Source: Ixodes scapularis
Taxonomy: Eukaryota; Arthropoda; Arachnida; Ixodida; Ixodidae
Length of the DNA stretch: 64,000 nucleotides
Direction of reading: 5' to 3'
Assembly (NCBI RefSeq): GCF_016920785.2
Contig: NW_024609880.1
Location: 60,773,292-60,837,291 of the forward strand
Within the stretch, counting starts at the first letter, position 1. Every line of letters starts with the position of its first letter. The notes under the pieces were generated by a model. The model saw nothing but the letters and a program-made list of their open reading frames with translations. It was not told the origin of the DNA and made no database searches. Made by a program: the position numbers and the translations under genes. This document shows positions 32,901 through 44,375 of the stretch, one piece after another.

Positions 32901-33779
32901 TATATATATATACATTATTATTTTTGAATTTCGTTCTTACTGTAATTTCTGAGAACTTTAATTGGTCGAGGACAGATGCCACACCAAAAAGATTTGTTTC
33001 TGAAATTAATTTTTAACTCATGAGAAAAAACTTCTCAAAATAATACCCGCAAAAATTTTTTTTTCGGCTCTAAAACGTTGCTCCCCTCGATCCCCCCCCC
33101 CCCTTTCTAAGAAATCTTTTTCGTTCAATAATTAATTTTAACACTGCCAAGTACCTATAATATGCCCGCTGGCAATGGTTTCTAATTTAGTTTTCGTTTT
33201 TATTGCGTTGTTGTGCGATATCTCCATAAAAGTACTTTGCCAGACTTTTATAAGTCAACATATTTTAGATATCTTAAATGCACAGGTAGTTTGATAGCAG
33301 GTAAAGCGTTGTGTGATATATTTTTCTTCTTTTTTTCTAATTTCGTTAGCTAAGTACAGCATTCTTCCTGAGCCCCACCAGCAGACGTGCAGATACTTCT
33401 TAATGAATTAACATATAGTTACAGTAAATGAAAGGCAACAATTCAATAAGAATGAAACAAATTCAAGTACCTTTGCCCTAGAACCATCATAAAACAAATA
33501 TATTTGTAGAATGTGCAGGTTTTTCCCTAAGATGTGAGACAGCCATTAAAGGTATCCGGGTAGACCAGATATCAGGCATCAAAGTTTTCGAATCAGGGCT
33601 TATATATGCACTTTTTAATAAAAAATGTAATTTTTATTGGTATAAATATAAGCTGGCGTCTTGTACACTAAATATTCTCACATCTTAATTTACCAAAAGG
33701 CTAATTCAGTCCTAATAAAAAAATACCAAACAACATTTTGAAGCTATTTTAGTGCGATTAAAATATTATACGTGACATA
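32901..33779. other. Gene-free, AT-rich stretch
   Basis: Nothing recognised apart from short T and C runs (near 33058 and 33093). Confidence 0.55.
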
Positions 33780-34240
33780 CTACAGCCTGCGCAATGAATC
33801 AAGGATGGGTGACTTCGTCTCAAATCGTGCAAGTTTTCGGCTTCAAAAGGGCAGAAGAAACGTCTTGCCATTTTTGCAGTTTTCACTAGTGACACAATTG
33901 GGAGTCTCGAAAGTTTTAGAATATTTTCTCGCAACAATTATAACTTTTTTTTTCTGTTATAACAGTTTGCATAGAAGGGTTAAACTTCTCTAGAAGTGTG
34001 TTTTTTATTTTATTTTATAAGAGAAAAATCCTTGAATTTTGCACATTTGACAATAATAGGCCAAGTTTGAATCGAGGTACCTTTCGATGTACAATCATTT
34101 AAGGCATAACAATTATTTTAAAGGAAAGCTGGAAAAAATGAAAATAAAATATTATTAATGTTGCTTTATTTTATGTGAATGAAACAACACTGTAAACTTG
34201 AGAAGAAATGCTAAAAAGACAAAATTCAATGTTAATTAAA
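33780..34240 (+). repeat. AT-rich dispersed repeat, copy 1
   Basis: The segment matches the complement of 37240-37690 in order: ggcttcaaaagggcagaag, cactagtgacacaattgggagtctcg-like, ttagaatattttctcgcaacaat, tttgacaataataggccaagttt and aacaacactgtaaac. It has no coding content. It may be the internal part of a larger element. Confidence 0.65.
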
Positions 34241-34416
34241 AACAGACTCTATATTTTTTTATATTTTTTATACAAAAAGCTTTTTATGTGGTCTTATATA
34301 TGCAATACATTTCCTTTGGCATGTATAGTTCCGTCGTATTAAGCAGTGAGTTTGAAAAGACATTTTTATCTCCATTTAAGAATGAAAAGATAGGGGCCGT
34401 TGCCAAATTTTTTACG

Positions 34417-34441
34417 TATATATATATATATATATATATAT
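34417..34441. repeat. (TA)n microsatellite
   Basis: An uninterrupted TA run of about 25 bp, usable as a length marker. Confidence 0.9.
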
Positions 34442-34653
34442 GGCGGCCGTAATCTCACGTATACTGGCGAGGCTTGTTTAAAACTTCATTACTTTATTTT
34501 TAATTGAGTCAATGACAAATCATACAAAAAACCGGGTAAATGTATAACAGTACATAGCATTTTCAGTGTTATAAGCTGACAAAAGGGTTTATTGTAATAA
34601 AAGAAAAAAAGTGATTTTAAATGAGGTTAATATTACTCTTGAAGATTCGTTTG

Positions 34654-35173
34654 TTAGAGCGCAGCTCTTAGGTGCCCGTTTCCCGGTTGAGCGGCGTCGC
34701 CGTCGCCGTCGGCGTAACCGCGCGTTACATCACGGAATGTTTCCCATAATGACGTCACACATGACGGCAGTAAGCCCGGAAAAGTTTCCCGCCAAATTTA
34801 ACGAAAACATTTCCCACCAAATGCAGCGACAAAATTTTACCCTCTTGATATCACACGTGATGTCACGTGTGACATCACGTTGTTGAAGGTGACGTCACGT
34901 GAAATTTACAGGAAAATCTTTTCCGCTAAATTTAGCGAAACAATTTATCCGCTAAATTTAGTGGAGAAATCGACATCACGTGACCTCAACAACAATTAAG
35001 TTTCCCCTCTAAATTTTGTGAAAAAACTTTCGCTAAATGGTCCGCAAAATTTAGCGGCAAATTTAACGAAAATTTCCCGCTAAATGAGAGGGGAGTGGGA
35101 GAGAAGAAAAGGAGGGTTGGAGGGTGAGGAGGGGCATACCCTCCCCTCCTCCTCCTCAAGGGATGCGCTCTAA
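34654..35173. mobile_element. TIR element with internal palindromic repeat array, long form
   Basis: The ends are TTAGAGCGCAGCTCTTAGG (34654) and the complement of TTAGAGCGCATCCCTTGAGG (ending 35173). Next to the left end is a gtcgccgtcgccgtcggcg tract. The interior has repeated CGCTAAATTTAGCG-type palindromes with TTTCCC edges and TGACGTCA/CACGTG motifs (near 34748, 34851-34900, 34923, 34975). A gaggagg/cctcctcctc block lies near the right end. The 235-bp relative at 47456-47690 has fewer internal units. The superfamily is unknown. Confidence 0.75.
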
Positions 35174-35356
35174 TTCGGCATTAAAGGAAATTGTAAACGT
35201 CTTTATTTTTTTTAAATTTATTATTCTAATTTTTGGAGTCCCGTCTCTATTTTGAGCCTTCACCCACAAGTAAAGAAATTAAATGTTTTTCAACAATTTA
35301 TAAAAGATTTGCATTCTTTTCTCACTGTTTCATAGTAATCGGAGAGGCATGCTGCT
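35174..35356. other. AT-rich spacer
   Basis: Nothing recognised. Confidence 0.5.
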
Positions 35357-36127
35357 TCATTTTTGAGGGGTACTATTCCAGGTACTTTCGGGCCAATATA
35401 CGAGAAAAATCATCTGCACTTCCAACGGTTTCCAAGTCTGACAACATGAGGTTGTGCAAAAAGGCTTCATGCCTGAAGACTCTCCTCTAGCCATTACATG
35501 CACTTTTGTCATGCCCCGTAGGTTAAAAAAAATCAATTTGATCCCATCTTGTCTCTTCGCCATCTCGTAAGTCGAAACCTATTTTTGAAATTACTAGCCT
35601 CCCCGTTGGAGATGTGGACAGGTTTTGTAAATATCAGAAAGTTTTCTTTCAGCCACTCTTCAACTGTGCGCAGAGCGAACACTGCGTGTGTTGTATTGTG
35701 CAAATTTTTTCGCTGACAAATCCGAAGCTGTAAGTTTTACGCTCCTTTGTAGCGAGGCAGGTGGAGATAGACACAATTTGGTTCTTCCAATGAAAGCATT
35801 GTACCACTCGCGCAAGAATGGCGCTCCAGTTCTCCGCAAAATCAGAATCCAATACGATGGTACGAGCATTGAGATGCAACTTTTGTGAGCTTATAGCAAG
35901 CTGCTGAGCATATCGGATGAATTAGAGGGAAAATTACTTTGCTACGCACTTTCTGAGCTCATTGGAAAATGCGTAGATTCGCACACAGCGACTTCGATTT
36001 CCTCGTCTTCCTTCATTAACAACAATTCCAGGGTAAAACCGTCTCTTTTTGGATACACCCTACAGGTCAGCAAAAGGCACTCCTTAGTTGGGTTAGCAGA
36101 CAGGCAAAGTCTCTTAATGTCTTCCAA
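35357..36127 (-). pseudogene. Decayed transposase-like gene fragment
   Basis: Minus frames read MEDIKRLCLSANPTKECLL (36127 down), then after a shift SDFAENWSAILARVVQCFHW and QIVSISTCLATKE (35879-35649), then KLIFFN..FLVYWPES (35563-35357). The D-F-A-E-N-x...H-W-x-x-x-Q-V/I-x-x-x-T block is a pattern I associate with transposon-derived proteins common in arthropod genomes, just before a DDE-like core. At least two frameshifts break it. The exact family is not certain. Confidence 0.5.
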
Positions 36128-37239
36128 ACTGACTTCTTAGTTGCCTACGCTTAATATTGCTGCCAGGTAAAGAGTAGCTATAGTCCCTCTCTCGGTTTTG
36201 GCTAACTGTGTCTAACAAACTCAGAAGAAATGCCAGATATGTGGACAGCATAAGATATGCCAGTGAAGCAAAACGAAAGGGCAAGGTTGCTGCTCTCGAT
36301 GCCGGCGGCATATGAGCTTCAGTTCTGGTGGCGCCTCCTGCTAATCACAGATTGTCTATAGCTTCTTCCTTTCTTTTGCGTTCACGGATTGTCGTATGGT
36401 AGTCGTTTCTAATGTGCATAGTCACTGTCTGTGCTAAACAAACAATCACGACAGCTATCTAAAAAGGGAATGCGACACTTATGGAGATACAAAGGGCGGC
36501 GGCATGTCTATGTCCCGCTCGGCCCGCGGATTTCCCTTTTGTTCCCACTTGCCGTCGAAGAAAAAGAGCCAACCCAGCTCACGAGAACGTTTCAAGGAAC
36601 TTATATTTACACACGAAAATATAAAAAAGTGACCTCGGGGAAGATGCACACATTGCAGAAAAGCAAACGCAAGCGCTGAAACGACGCGATGTTATCAGAA
36701 CTGAGAGCTCCAGCTAGCTCATATCATTCTACGAGATTTGGAACGTGCGTTTAGTCTCGCAAACATAGAAATAAGAATAATAACGACGGAGATTGGGAGG
36801 TTTCAACAAGTCTAGCTTAGGTATCATGTAAAGGAAGTTGTTTGAAAAAAGAAAAATTCATGCACGCTTATTGACCTTCTCGGCGGGCCGTCGCCTTGAA
36901 ATGTTTTCTTTCACAAGTGCTTTATTAACTCACGGTCAACTTTTTCAGACGTCCTATATATGTTTGTCAATATCATATCAAAACGCTTAGACATTAAGAG
37001 AGTTTCAATTTCTGTAGTTTACTAAGTAGGCAAACTGAACGTGCGGAAGATCCTCTTATCATACTGCACTAAAATAGTATCGACGTATAAGGTTTTCCGA
37101 ACAGTGTGTGGACTCGACAACCAATAACAACTATGCTGATATTACAAATATAACTCATATTTAAGTGAAAAACGAAATGACAGGGATGCGTCGTAGAATA
37201 TATGTACAAACATGTCTTCTTTTCAAACGCGCTGCTTAA
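36128..37239. other. Gene-free stretch
   Basis: No gene is recognised. Confidence 0.5.
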
Positions 37240-37690
37240 TGTGACGAAACCATAAATGTCAAAGAAATTTTATTTCTTTGACATTTATTTTTCTTAGCTT
37301 TTCTTCTGATGTTTACAGTGTTGTTTATTTTATAGGAACTACACTTTAATTAACAATATTATAATTTTAGATAGGCTTAGACACACTATATTATTTTATA
37401 TGTTTCTTATGCGTTAAATAATTGCATGTCGAAAGCTAGCTCGGTTTAAACTTAGCCCATTATTGTCAAAGATACAAGATTCAAGAACTGTTCTTTTATA
37501 AAAAGGAAAGAAAAATACGCTTTTAGTGGAATTTATCCCTTCTATATAAAGTATGAAAGCACTAGAGAAAGTTATCATTGTTGTGAAAAAGATATTCTAA
37601 ACGTTGCGAGAATCCAAAATGCGCGACTAGTAAAAAGTGCAAAAAGAGCAAGACCTACCTTCTGCCCTTTCGAAGCCCAAAACTCAGGAC
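37240..37690 (-). repeat. AT-rich dispersed repeat, copy 2 (inverted)
   Basis: This is the complement of 33780-34240, about 3 kb away in opposite orientation. It also holds a perfect short hairpin at 37252-37289 (ataaatgtcaaagaaat, three-base loop, complement). Confidence 0.65.
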
Positions 37691-38600
37691 TAAAACCAAT
37701 TCCGTAGTTTTAATATACAGTTTTAATCTAGTCACACATTTTCCACCGAGGTATGTTTCTTCCAAACTTTTTTTAGAACCCATACTTTTTTTTTTGCGCA
37801 ATTTTAGATGAAATCATTTATATATATAGCCAATAGACCACTCTTAATCTCAATTGCCTGTGTGAGCCTGAGCGTTGAAATCATTCCCACAAAACAATGT
37901 TCACACATGCAGGCGTCTCATCGCGGTAATAGGATTATCCGCATTTTCAAACGAAGCAATTACGACCGCCCAAATTTTGAAATTGGGATTTGTTTCCTAA
38001 CATGCCTAGAAAAATCACAAAGAGAAAGGACGAAATACAAGGTACGGCGCGATGACCAAAACCAGTTGTAGTTTTGGTCATCGTTGGAGGGCGTATCTCT
38101 CCACACTTCTGGCTTCACCTCTGGTGGCCGCATGTTGCCCCAAGATGCTTCCTACCTCCAAGGTTAGCATAGTCCAGGTACGCGAATTATAATCGCCCGT
38201 ACGAGCTTCAGCATCCCTAATTAACTTTCTTCAGAGTCCAGTCTCATTTGGAGCGTAATGGCGTGGGCCGCTCGAGCGACGGTGGAACGGACCTGTCGAT
38301 CCGGTTGACAGACGTGTCTGAGCAGCGCGGACACTGCCAACTTCATCTGCAGCCTGGTTTAATAAATGCTCACAGCGGAGTGACCAACGGATTACCGGGC
38401 ACCGGTCCGGGGGAACGGACACGAGAGGCGAACCGGACGATTGGTGAAACCCGTGAACGAGACAGCGCTTGTTACAGGTGTCGGGGAGAGAAATGACAGG
38501 CTTTTGTTGTGGCCGATTTGACCCGTTCACGCTTGTCAGAGTGCGACAGGAATCGATTCAGTCTGATTAAATGCGCGTCCGCGACAGCTGTTATGTTGTT
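37691..38600. other. Gene-free stretch
   Basis: About 38240-38530 is GC-rich with mirror frames on both strands and no recognisable product. Confidence 0.5.
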
Positions 38601-38712
38601 CAGGAAACTCGTAAGCGCAAACAGAGACGGACGCGAAGCAGGGAGCGTGGGCAAGCGCTTGTCCGCGTCCTCTTTGTCGTGTTTACCTTCGTTTGCGCTT
38701 ACGAGTTTCCTG
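38601..38712. repeat. Inverted repeat with perfect 22-bp arms
   Basis: caggaaactcgtaagcgcaaac (38601-38622, written here as one arm of 22 bases in two parts: caggaaactcg and taagcgcaaac) is matched exactly by its complement at 38691-38712. Inner bases (agagacggacgcg against cgcgtcc..) pair less well. It is a short element or hairpin of unknown family. Confidence 0.7.
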
Positions 38713-39358
38713 ATCGTCATGCACCGACTCGTCCAACAACAGGTTTTGCTAGACTACTATGTTGGTAAGCGTGCAGAATACGCACTGTTTTCTTTGGGCA
38801 AACTAAATAGGATATTGAGCACTACCGAACAACGGCACTGTTTCAAACACCTTATGGGACTCAATCTCGGGAATCATCACTACGGATTATTATTTTATCT
38901 ATTTTCATTGTGTGCTCCTTTTATTTGTGTTAAAGACCCACTGCGAGGTAGCATAAATTTCTGTCTTCTAAAAAAATGATAAAAACTAAAAGCTCCCTTA
39001 CAAAACGTTTAGAAAAGAACGTACAGTATTGATGTCATCTTAGCCAGTTGAATTATACATCGCGAGAATCGTCGAGGCGTGATCGTCGGCAGTCGTCAGG
39101 TGTCAGTTGCTTGCCGTTTCCTGCAGGCATGGTGCGTGAAGAACGTTTGCACAGTTACTAGCGTGTGCCACACTAAATGCACACAGTGTTTGCAGTCTCT
39201 GCAGATGCGGCATCTGGATTCCAGTTTGTCAACGTTTAAACAATACAGCTCGAGTGAAATGAATCAAATTCAATCTAGATAAATTGCAAAAATCAGTTGT
39301 GTGTGCTAGCACACGTTATCTCCTACAACGCTGAGACTAGGCGGCCCATTCTGTTCAC
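38713..39358. other. Gene-free stretch
   Basis: A 156-codon plus frame (38509-38979) spans the inverted repeat and has no domain. Nothing else is recognised. Confidence 0.5.
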
Positions 39359-39750
39359 GTGCGTTGCTCGCCTCGGTCACGGAGCGCGCAACGGGGCGCA
39401 GCTTTGCTAGCGCAAAGATGCGCTCCGATACGAAACAAAGACCTAGCAAAATTCCAATTTAACATTTGTTCGGAACGCCGTAAAATGCTATACGCGCCCT
39501 ATATCTTTCTCAAATCAGTTAATTTTGTAGTTTTCGATTATGCCCAGCAAGTTTAGTTTTGATACCCTACATTTAAACTTAGTAACGATAAAGTTGATTA
39601 CTCGAATGTAATTTATAAACTAATTATACGGACCTTGTTGATTTCCCTAAACCTTTTCTTTACACAGACCATTACGGCATTAATATATTATCTGTGCTAT
39701 ACGTACTTTTTGCAGGAACGATTTCGTTTATGTTTTGCGAAACTCTCTGT
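39359..39750 (+). mobile_element. Diverged single-arm relative of the TA-flanked palindromic MITE
   Basis: It shares, in order, acggggcgc, gatgcgctccgata, cgccgtaaaatg, a tttgtag..tttcgat..gatgc-like block and a closing aactctctgtatac with the right arm of 32516-32900. Divergence is high, so this is an old or sister-family copy. Confidence 0.5.
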
Positions 39751-40644
39751 ATACTCGTTTTCTGAAAAAAAAAGTAAACGTTTGGCTCTTGTTTCTGAAC
39801 ACCGCAAAATATATCCCGGTAAAAAAACGGTGACGTCCACAGTGCTAAGTCGAATAAAAAGGGGAGTTTGATTTTCAATCTTGCGTATGCAACCATTTCG
39901 CAACTTTATTTGTACACAAAAGTTTAAAATCATCCAAGGAAAGAACATTCTCGAATCGCGTTTTGAACATTGAAGCAACAAAGAGTGCATTCTTAGTAGA
40001 CAATGAAAATGGCTCGCCGTTGTCTTGAAACCCGGCTGCATTCTTGCATGCGATGGTAGGTCGAGACACGGGCAAAGTTCCGTCTCGAAAGCGTGAACAA
40101 ACCCCTCTCTCTAAATGTCCATTGACCGGACGTTTTAGAAGACCAGGTGGCCGACCTTTTCACTTCCTCGATGGACTCCGCTTGTCATTATTTCACAGGC
40201 ATCATCCGTCCTGCTTCTCCGAGAAGAGAAGGAGTGTCGTGTCTGCAAGCGTCGAAGTTTCCGTCAGGTATGATGGAGCTTCACAGTTTCCACGGTACTA
40301 CGTTTATGAATTTAAATTGAAAGAGTATTATTGCTACGTGCGATGAGAGCAAAAAATGCGTGAATCGAGGCAGCGCGCCAGAGAAGCGCCAAAAATGGCC
40401 CGATTTTGGCTGTCCTGGTGAACTAATTTTGGCATAATAAGGTTGTGGTTCATGTCATTGGTTAGTGCCAAAACACTTTGGCGTCTTTATGTATTTTTTT
40501 CTGGTTCGCAACATAATTTCCCACCAGCAGTGAAACAAGCGAACAACCAGCAGTAAAGCCTAATTCTGGCACTTGTTTGGCAATTTAGGGCCGAAATACC
40601 CAGATTTGGACCAAATATATTAAAGTTAAGTTATATCTTCGTTA
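39751..40644. other. Gene-free stretch
   Basis: Nothing recognised; frames on both strands overlap and lack domains. Confidence 0.5.
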
Positions 40645-41344
40645 CTTAAAATTGAAAGAATAAAGCGAGGAGCACAAGCGACAACCACGTTCTTTCACTT
40701 AGCAACAGTATTAATTGTGTGCAGAAAAATTTCACCTTGAACGAGATCCCAACTAGGATAGGGTGATAAGGGGGAAGGAAAACTGTGGGATGAAAAGGGG
40801 GAAAAAGAAACCACGAGGCACGGGCAGAACTACAGTGATCGTGTGGGATTTTACCCGGGAGTTGCCATATTTTTTAAGTTCGGGCCTGATGAATTCTGTT
40901 TCCCGTCTCGATAAGGCTACTAGGCCGATGAAACGTTGTTTTCTGCGTTCTGGATGAGGAAGAATTTGATGATCTCACGTCCGTAGCGATTGCGGTGTCC
41001 CCCCTTTGTTCTGGTTCCCGCGAAGTACCAGGCGCATCCAATGCATTCGTTCGCGTGAACCGCGATGGGATGACTGGGGTTATCAGTTCTTGAACTGGCT
41101 TCATTTTTGTGTTCACGTAAGCGGTCATTTATACATCGGCCGGTTTGTCCTCTGTACTCAGCTCCGCATCTGGGGGGAATGGAGTTCCCTTTTACAGTAT
41201 AGCAAGCCCAGAAAAGCGTCGCGTTTTTTTCTTTTGCAAGCTGGCTTGGCATTTTCTTTTCAGTTGATCATGTTGCGCGTGTTTGCCAAATTGAATTTAT
41301 TGGAGATAACAATTTTCGTGCCAATGTGGGAAGCAATCGATTGA
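40645..41344 (-). mobile_element. Second Penelope-like family, minus copy of a head-to-head pair
   Basis: The 3' tail lies at the left (near 40645) and coding sequence runs toward 41344. It contains the GIY-YIG region (40920-41252). Its outer 300 bp is inverted in the plus copy at 41345-41848, for example acaaccacgttctttc (40681-40696) with gaaagaacgtggttgt (41791-41806), and atcccaactaggatagggtgataaggggg with its complement near 41725. This is a different PLE subfamily from the 11.4-16.3 kb pair. Confidence 0.82.
40920..41252 (-). pseudogene. PLE GIY-YIG endonuclease fragment, second subfamily
   Basis: The frame reads CGAEYRGQTGRCINDRLREH, then HPIAVHANECIGC (His/Cys cluster), then YGREIIKFF with the conserved Glu. 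Layout and spacing equal those of the protein at 15010-15822. An Arg replaces the usual Val/Ile in Y-x-G, and no RT precedes it. It is a broken element gene. Confidence 0.8.
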
Positions 41345-41848
41345 AGCATAATGAATGCATGGTATACTGGCTATCCTTCGACAGCATACGATACATTTAC
41401 AATGCTTCCCATCGTATTCGGTCTATTGCTTCACGCTATGACACGAAAGTTGTCTTTTCCAGCAGATTCAATTTGGCAAGCATCTGCAACATGATCAACC
41501 GAAAAGAAGAATCCGAGCCAGCATCCTTCCTCATGCAGAACGCAGAAAACAACGTTTCATCTGCCTCAATAACCTTATCAAGACGGGAACTGGATTTCAT
41601 CAGGCCTGATCTTGAAAAATATTGAAACTCCTTATATAAACCACACAATCACTGTAGTTCTGCCCGTGCCTCGTGGCTTCTTCCTCCCCCTTTCCGTCCC
41701 TCAGTTTTTGTTCCCCCTTATCACCCTATCTTAGTTGGGATCTTGTTCAGGGTGCAATTTGCCTGCCCAAAATAAACGTTGTTGCTAAACGAAAGAACGT
41801 GGTTGTACTGTGCTTGTCCTCCGCGTCTTATTCTTTTGATTTGAAGTG
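41345..41848 (+). mobile_element. Second Penelope-like family, plus copy, internally deleted
   Basis: A frame at 41326-41625 begins IRYIYNASHRIRSIASRYDTK-like linker sequence (shown in short: YIYNASHRIRSIASRYD), as in the first PLE, and then jumps from NRKEES directly to FLMQNAENNVSSAS. The whole GIY-YIG core present in the minus copy is thus deleted. The 3' tail ends near 41848, mirror to 40645. Confidence 0.78.
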
Positions 41849-41997
41849 TTCGTGTTGAACTTGCTCGCTTTTACCAGTCCAGTGAAATCTTGGCTTTGTT
41901 GAGCTCTTAGGACCCTAATTTGCCATACGAAGGCTATACATTCGCTGGAAGAAATTAGCCAATTCACAAACCCCCACTTCCCTCCCCTCGCCCAATT
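41849..41997. other. Spacer
   Basis: Nothing recognised. Confidence 0.5.
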
Positions 41998-42130
41998 AAA
42001 TTATTAGAATAGAATAGAATAGTTTTATGTCCAATACATACATTTTTAAGAAGTACAGTGATGATCCGGTGTAAGCCTCAAGGGCTTACACCTGGCTCGG
42101 CACAGCGGGTGACAAATTCAGTATTTTTGT
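41998..42130 (-). mobile_element. Retroposon 3' end with (ATTCT)n tail
   Basis: On the minus strand the piece ends with a ggtgtaagccc-ttga-gggcttacacc-like stem-loop (42070-42092), ttggacataaaac and an attctattctattct tail (42005-42024). A stem-loop plus short tandem tail is usual for LINE 3' ends. The body is missing or lies unrecognised to the right. Confidence 0.55.
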
Positions 42131-42542
42131 CACCCACTTTGTAAGATGAGAGTCGTGGTTGTACACGGAGCGACAGTGTTACCGCGTGTGTAGAACATCG
42201 AAAATTGTTTCGCCTTTTGCTGCTCATAGGCATTGGCGGTAACCGAAATGTCCTGCTTAGGTTAGTGCTGAAAATGAGCTCTTCTCCAAACGCGAGCACA
42301 TTCAATGAGAGGCTTTATATTTCACAAAAAAGGAAACCAAAATCTGCCAATCACTTGATTAGGCTAACAGTGTGGGCTATGTACCCAGCGCGACACCGAT
42401 ACGAAAAGAAGCAATCGCTTGTTTTGTTTTTCTCTCAGATAGACCATGACATTATAAGAACAAAAACTGCCAACGAGAAAAGCAATGGAGAGACTGAATA
42501 TCACAACAATACTGCACTCACGATACAGTTCATACTTGACGC
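42131..42542. other. Gene-free stretch
   Basis: A plus frame at 42205-42585 (126 codons) has no recognisable domain; it runs into the repeat that follows. Confidence 0.45.
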
Positions 42543-43000
42543 GCTAAAGCGCGATCCAAACCAACGCTTCTTTTTGCGGCTGTAGGTCGTGTGCACCCCG
42601 GATGTGACGTATTTCGTTACGTTTTTGCTGTTTCCGGCGCGCTTCCTGAGTCAGAACCGTGCGCTTTGGTTTGGACGGGACAGCTTCGGGCAAGCGCGCA
42701 CGCGCGCACGCAGGCACGAGCGCACTCTGCCGGTCACCTTCCTCGCGTCGGAAACGGGAAATAAATTCATAGATGCAGCCATACCATAGAGTTATTACAA
42801 TAAACGCTAGAGGCTCAGCTGGCGCTAGTGTCTACGGGACTTCCGTTTGCAAATTGAAGCAGACGGCATGCAGCGCTCTTTCCTTCCTGTTGTCTCTTCC
42901 TTACGTAACTTTTTTGCGCTGTTTAAGTCAAGATGTCTATCCAACTCGCCCAGGAACTCATTTTGCTACTTTTCCCGTCTTCCTGTGTATTCCTATGGGA
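42543..43000 (+). repeat. GC-rich repeat, left member of an inverted pair
   Basis: The unit starts gcgcgatccaaaccaacgcttcttttt and continues with gctgtaggtcgtg, ccccggatgtgacg, agagttattacaataaacgctagagg and tttgcaaattgaagcagac. All recur in order on the minus strand at 43960-44375. It contains short CG-rich, promoter-like blocks but no product. Confidence 0.7.
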
Positions 43001-43959
43001 AAACGCGCTTGAATTTTGTCTCTTTGACGTAAAATAACATGAATAACTTTTGTTATTTCGGTTGTACCGGATAGTACGTACCTTTATTAATATTGTGAAA
43101 GTGTAATGGGATTAGTTACAGCATTTCTTTTTTTTTACCGCTGAACGATGTTAAACTTTGCTATATTTCAGGCCCAAACCTCAGTTCCATGGCAGGTATG
43201 TAGAAACGAGCGACGATTCTAAGCAAAGTAACGATTGAAAGGAATGTAGAGTATGTTCAAAGTTAGCCACTATTCCGTTGGTGCTTATATATTGCTAACA
43301 TGCCCGTCCTGTCACTATTTGAAAATGACCCCGTCGTGTATCTTTACGAGTGGTTAAAAGAAAAGAAACGTTTGAAACGTAAAGAATAAAGTACGTGGGC
43401 TACGAAAGGTGTGTTTTCTTATTATTTCCTATGTCGGGCAGTTTTTATCGGGCACCTGTTCTCTGGCTTCTCTTTATCTGCAAAGATTTGGAGCGTGCGG
43501 GTGATGATTTGAACCCAGAACAAGCATCTTCGCACCTATTCATGAGCAGAAAGAATAAAGCAGTACTTATTTTTTGAAAATCGAACTATATTACGTGACT
43601 TTCAATTTATTTTGATCGTCTGCAAGCACAAGGAGTTACTTATCCAGTGTTACTGCGTAATTCTTGACGTCTCTCTCGGTTTTTCACAGGTCCTTCGTTC
43701 GTTTGGCACGTATATCCCCCATACTGGAAAGCGCCGACGCCGTGTTCGCGCTAACAATGTCCGACAGTGCACATAAATACATGTACGAAGCGGTTTTAGC
43801 ACCGTTTTTCATGCCACGATTTTAAAATAAAAACGCCGTAACTGACCAATTATTTCATCTGCGTGACTGGGAAATGTTCCAATGTGCCTAGTATACGTAC
43901 AAATTATTCGTGATATTTGCTCTTATAATCGAGCGCAGAGAGAAAAGGCAGTCGCTTTT
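43001..43959. other. Spacer between the inverted pair
   Basis: About 1 kb of AT-rich sequence, no gene recognised. Confidence 0.5.
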
Positions 43960-44375
43960 TTCCATACAAATGCATTAGCGGAAGTCAATTTGGGACTGCT
44001 TGCTGTCTGCTTCAATTTGCAACAGCACACTAGCGCCAGTCGAACCTCTAGCGTACATTATAATAACTCTAGGAGCCATACTCGCAAGCAAGCAATGTGC
44101 AACTGCGACAGACTGGCCGGCCGGACGGCGAAGAAACGCGGAGCCGGAACTAGCTTGCCCTCCACCGATTGGTCGGGACACAGGAGCGCCCGACTACGTC
44201 ACCGCGCGTTTTTGTGCGCTTTCAGAAAGAAGTTGAAATCAACCAACTTTTTTATGCGCGCCCGGAAGGAGCGAAGAAGCGGCGCGACGTCACGAAATGC
44301 GTCACATCCGGGGCGCGCACGACCTACAGCCGGAAAAAGAAGCGTTGGTTTGGATCGCGCTTAAGGCTTCCACAA
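43960..44375 (-). repeat. GC-rich repeat, right member of an inverted pair
   Basis: This is the complement of 42543-43000, with several internal differences (the acgcgcgcacgcac run of the left member is absent). The 160-codon plus frame at 43882-44364 lies on it and is not supported as a gene. A poly-A run follows at 44390-44405. Confidence 0.7.

Noticed and set aside
38509..38979. 156-codon plus frame
   Set aside because: It runs through a perfect inverted repeat and shows no domain.
42205..42585. 126-codon plus frame as a host exon
   Set aside because: No domain and no convincing splice sites; it runs into a repeat.
43882..44364. 160-codon plus frame
   Set aside because: It lies on a repeat also present inverted at 42.5-43.0 kb, where the frame is not kept.
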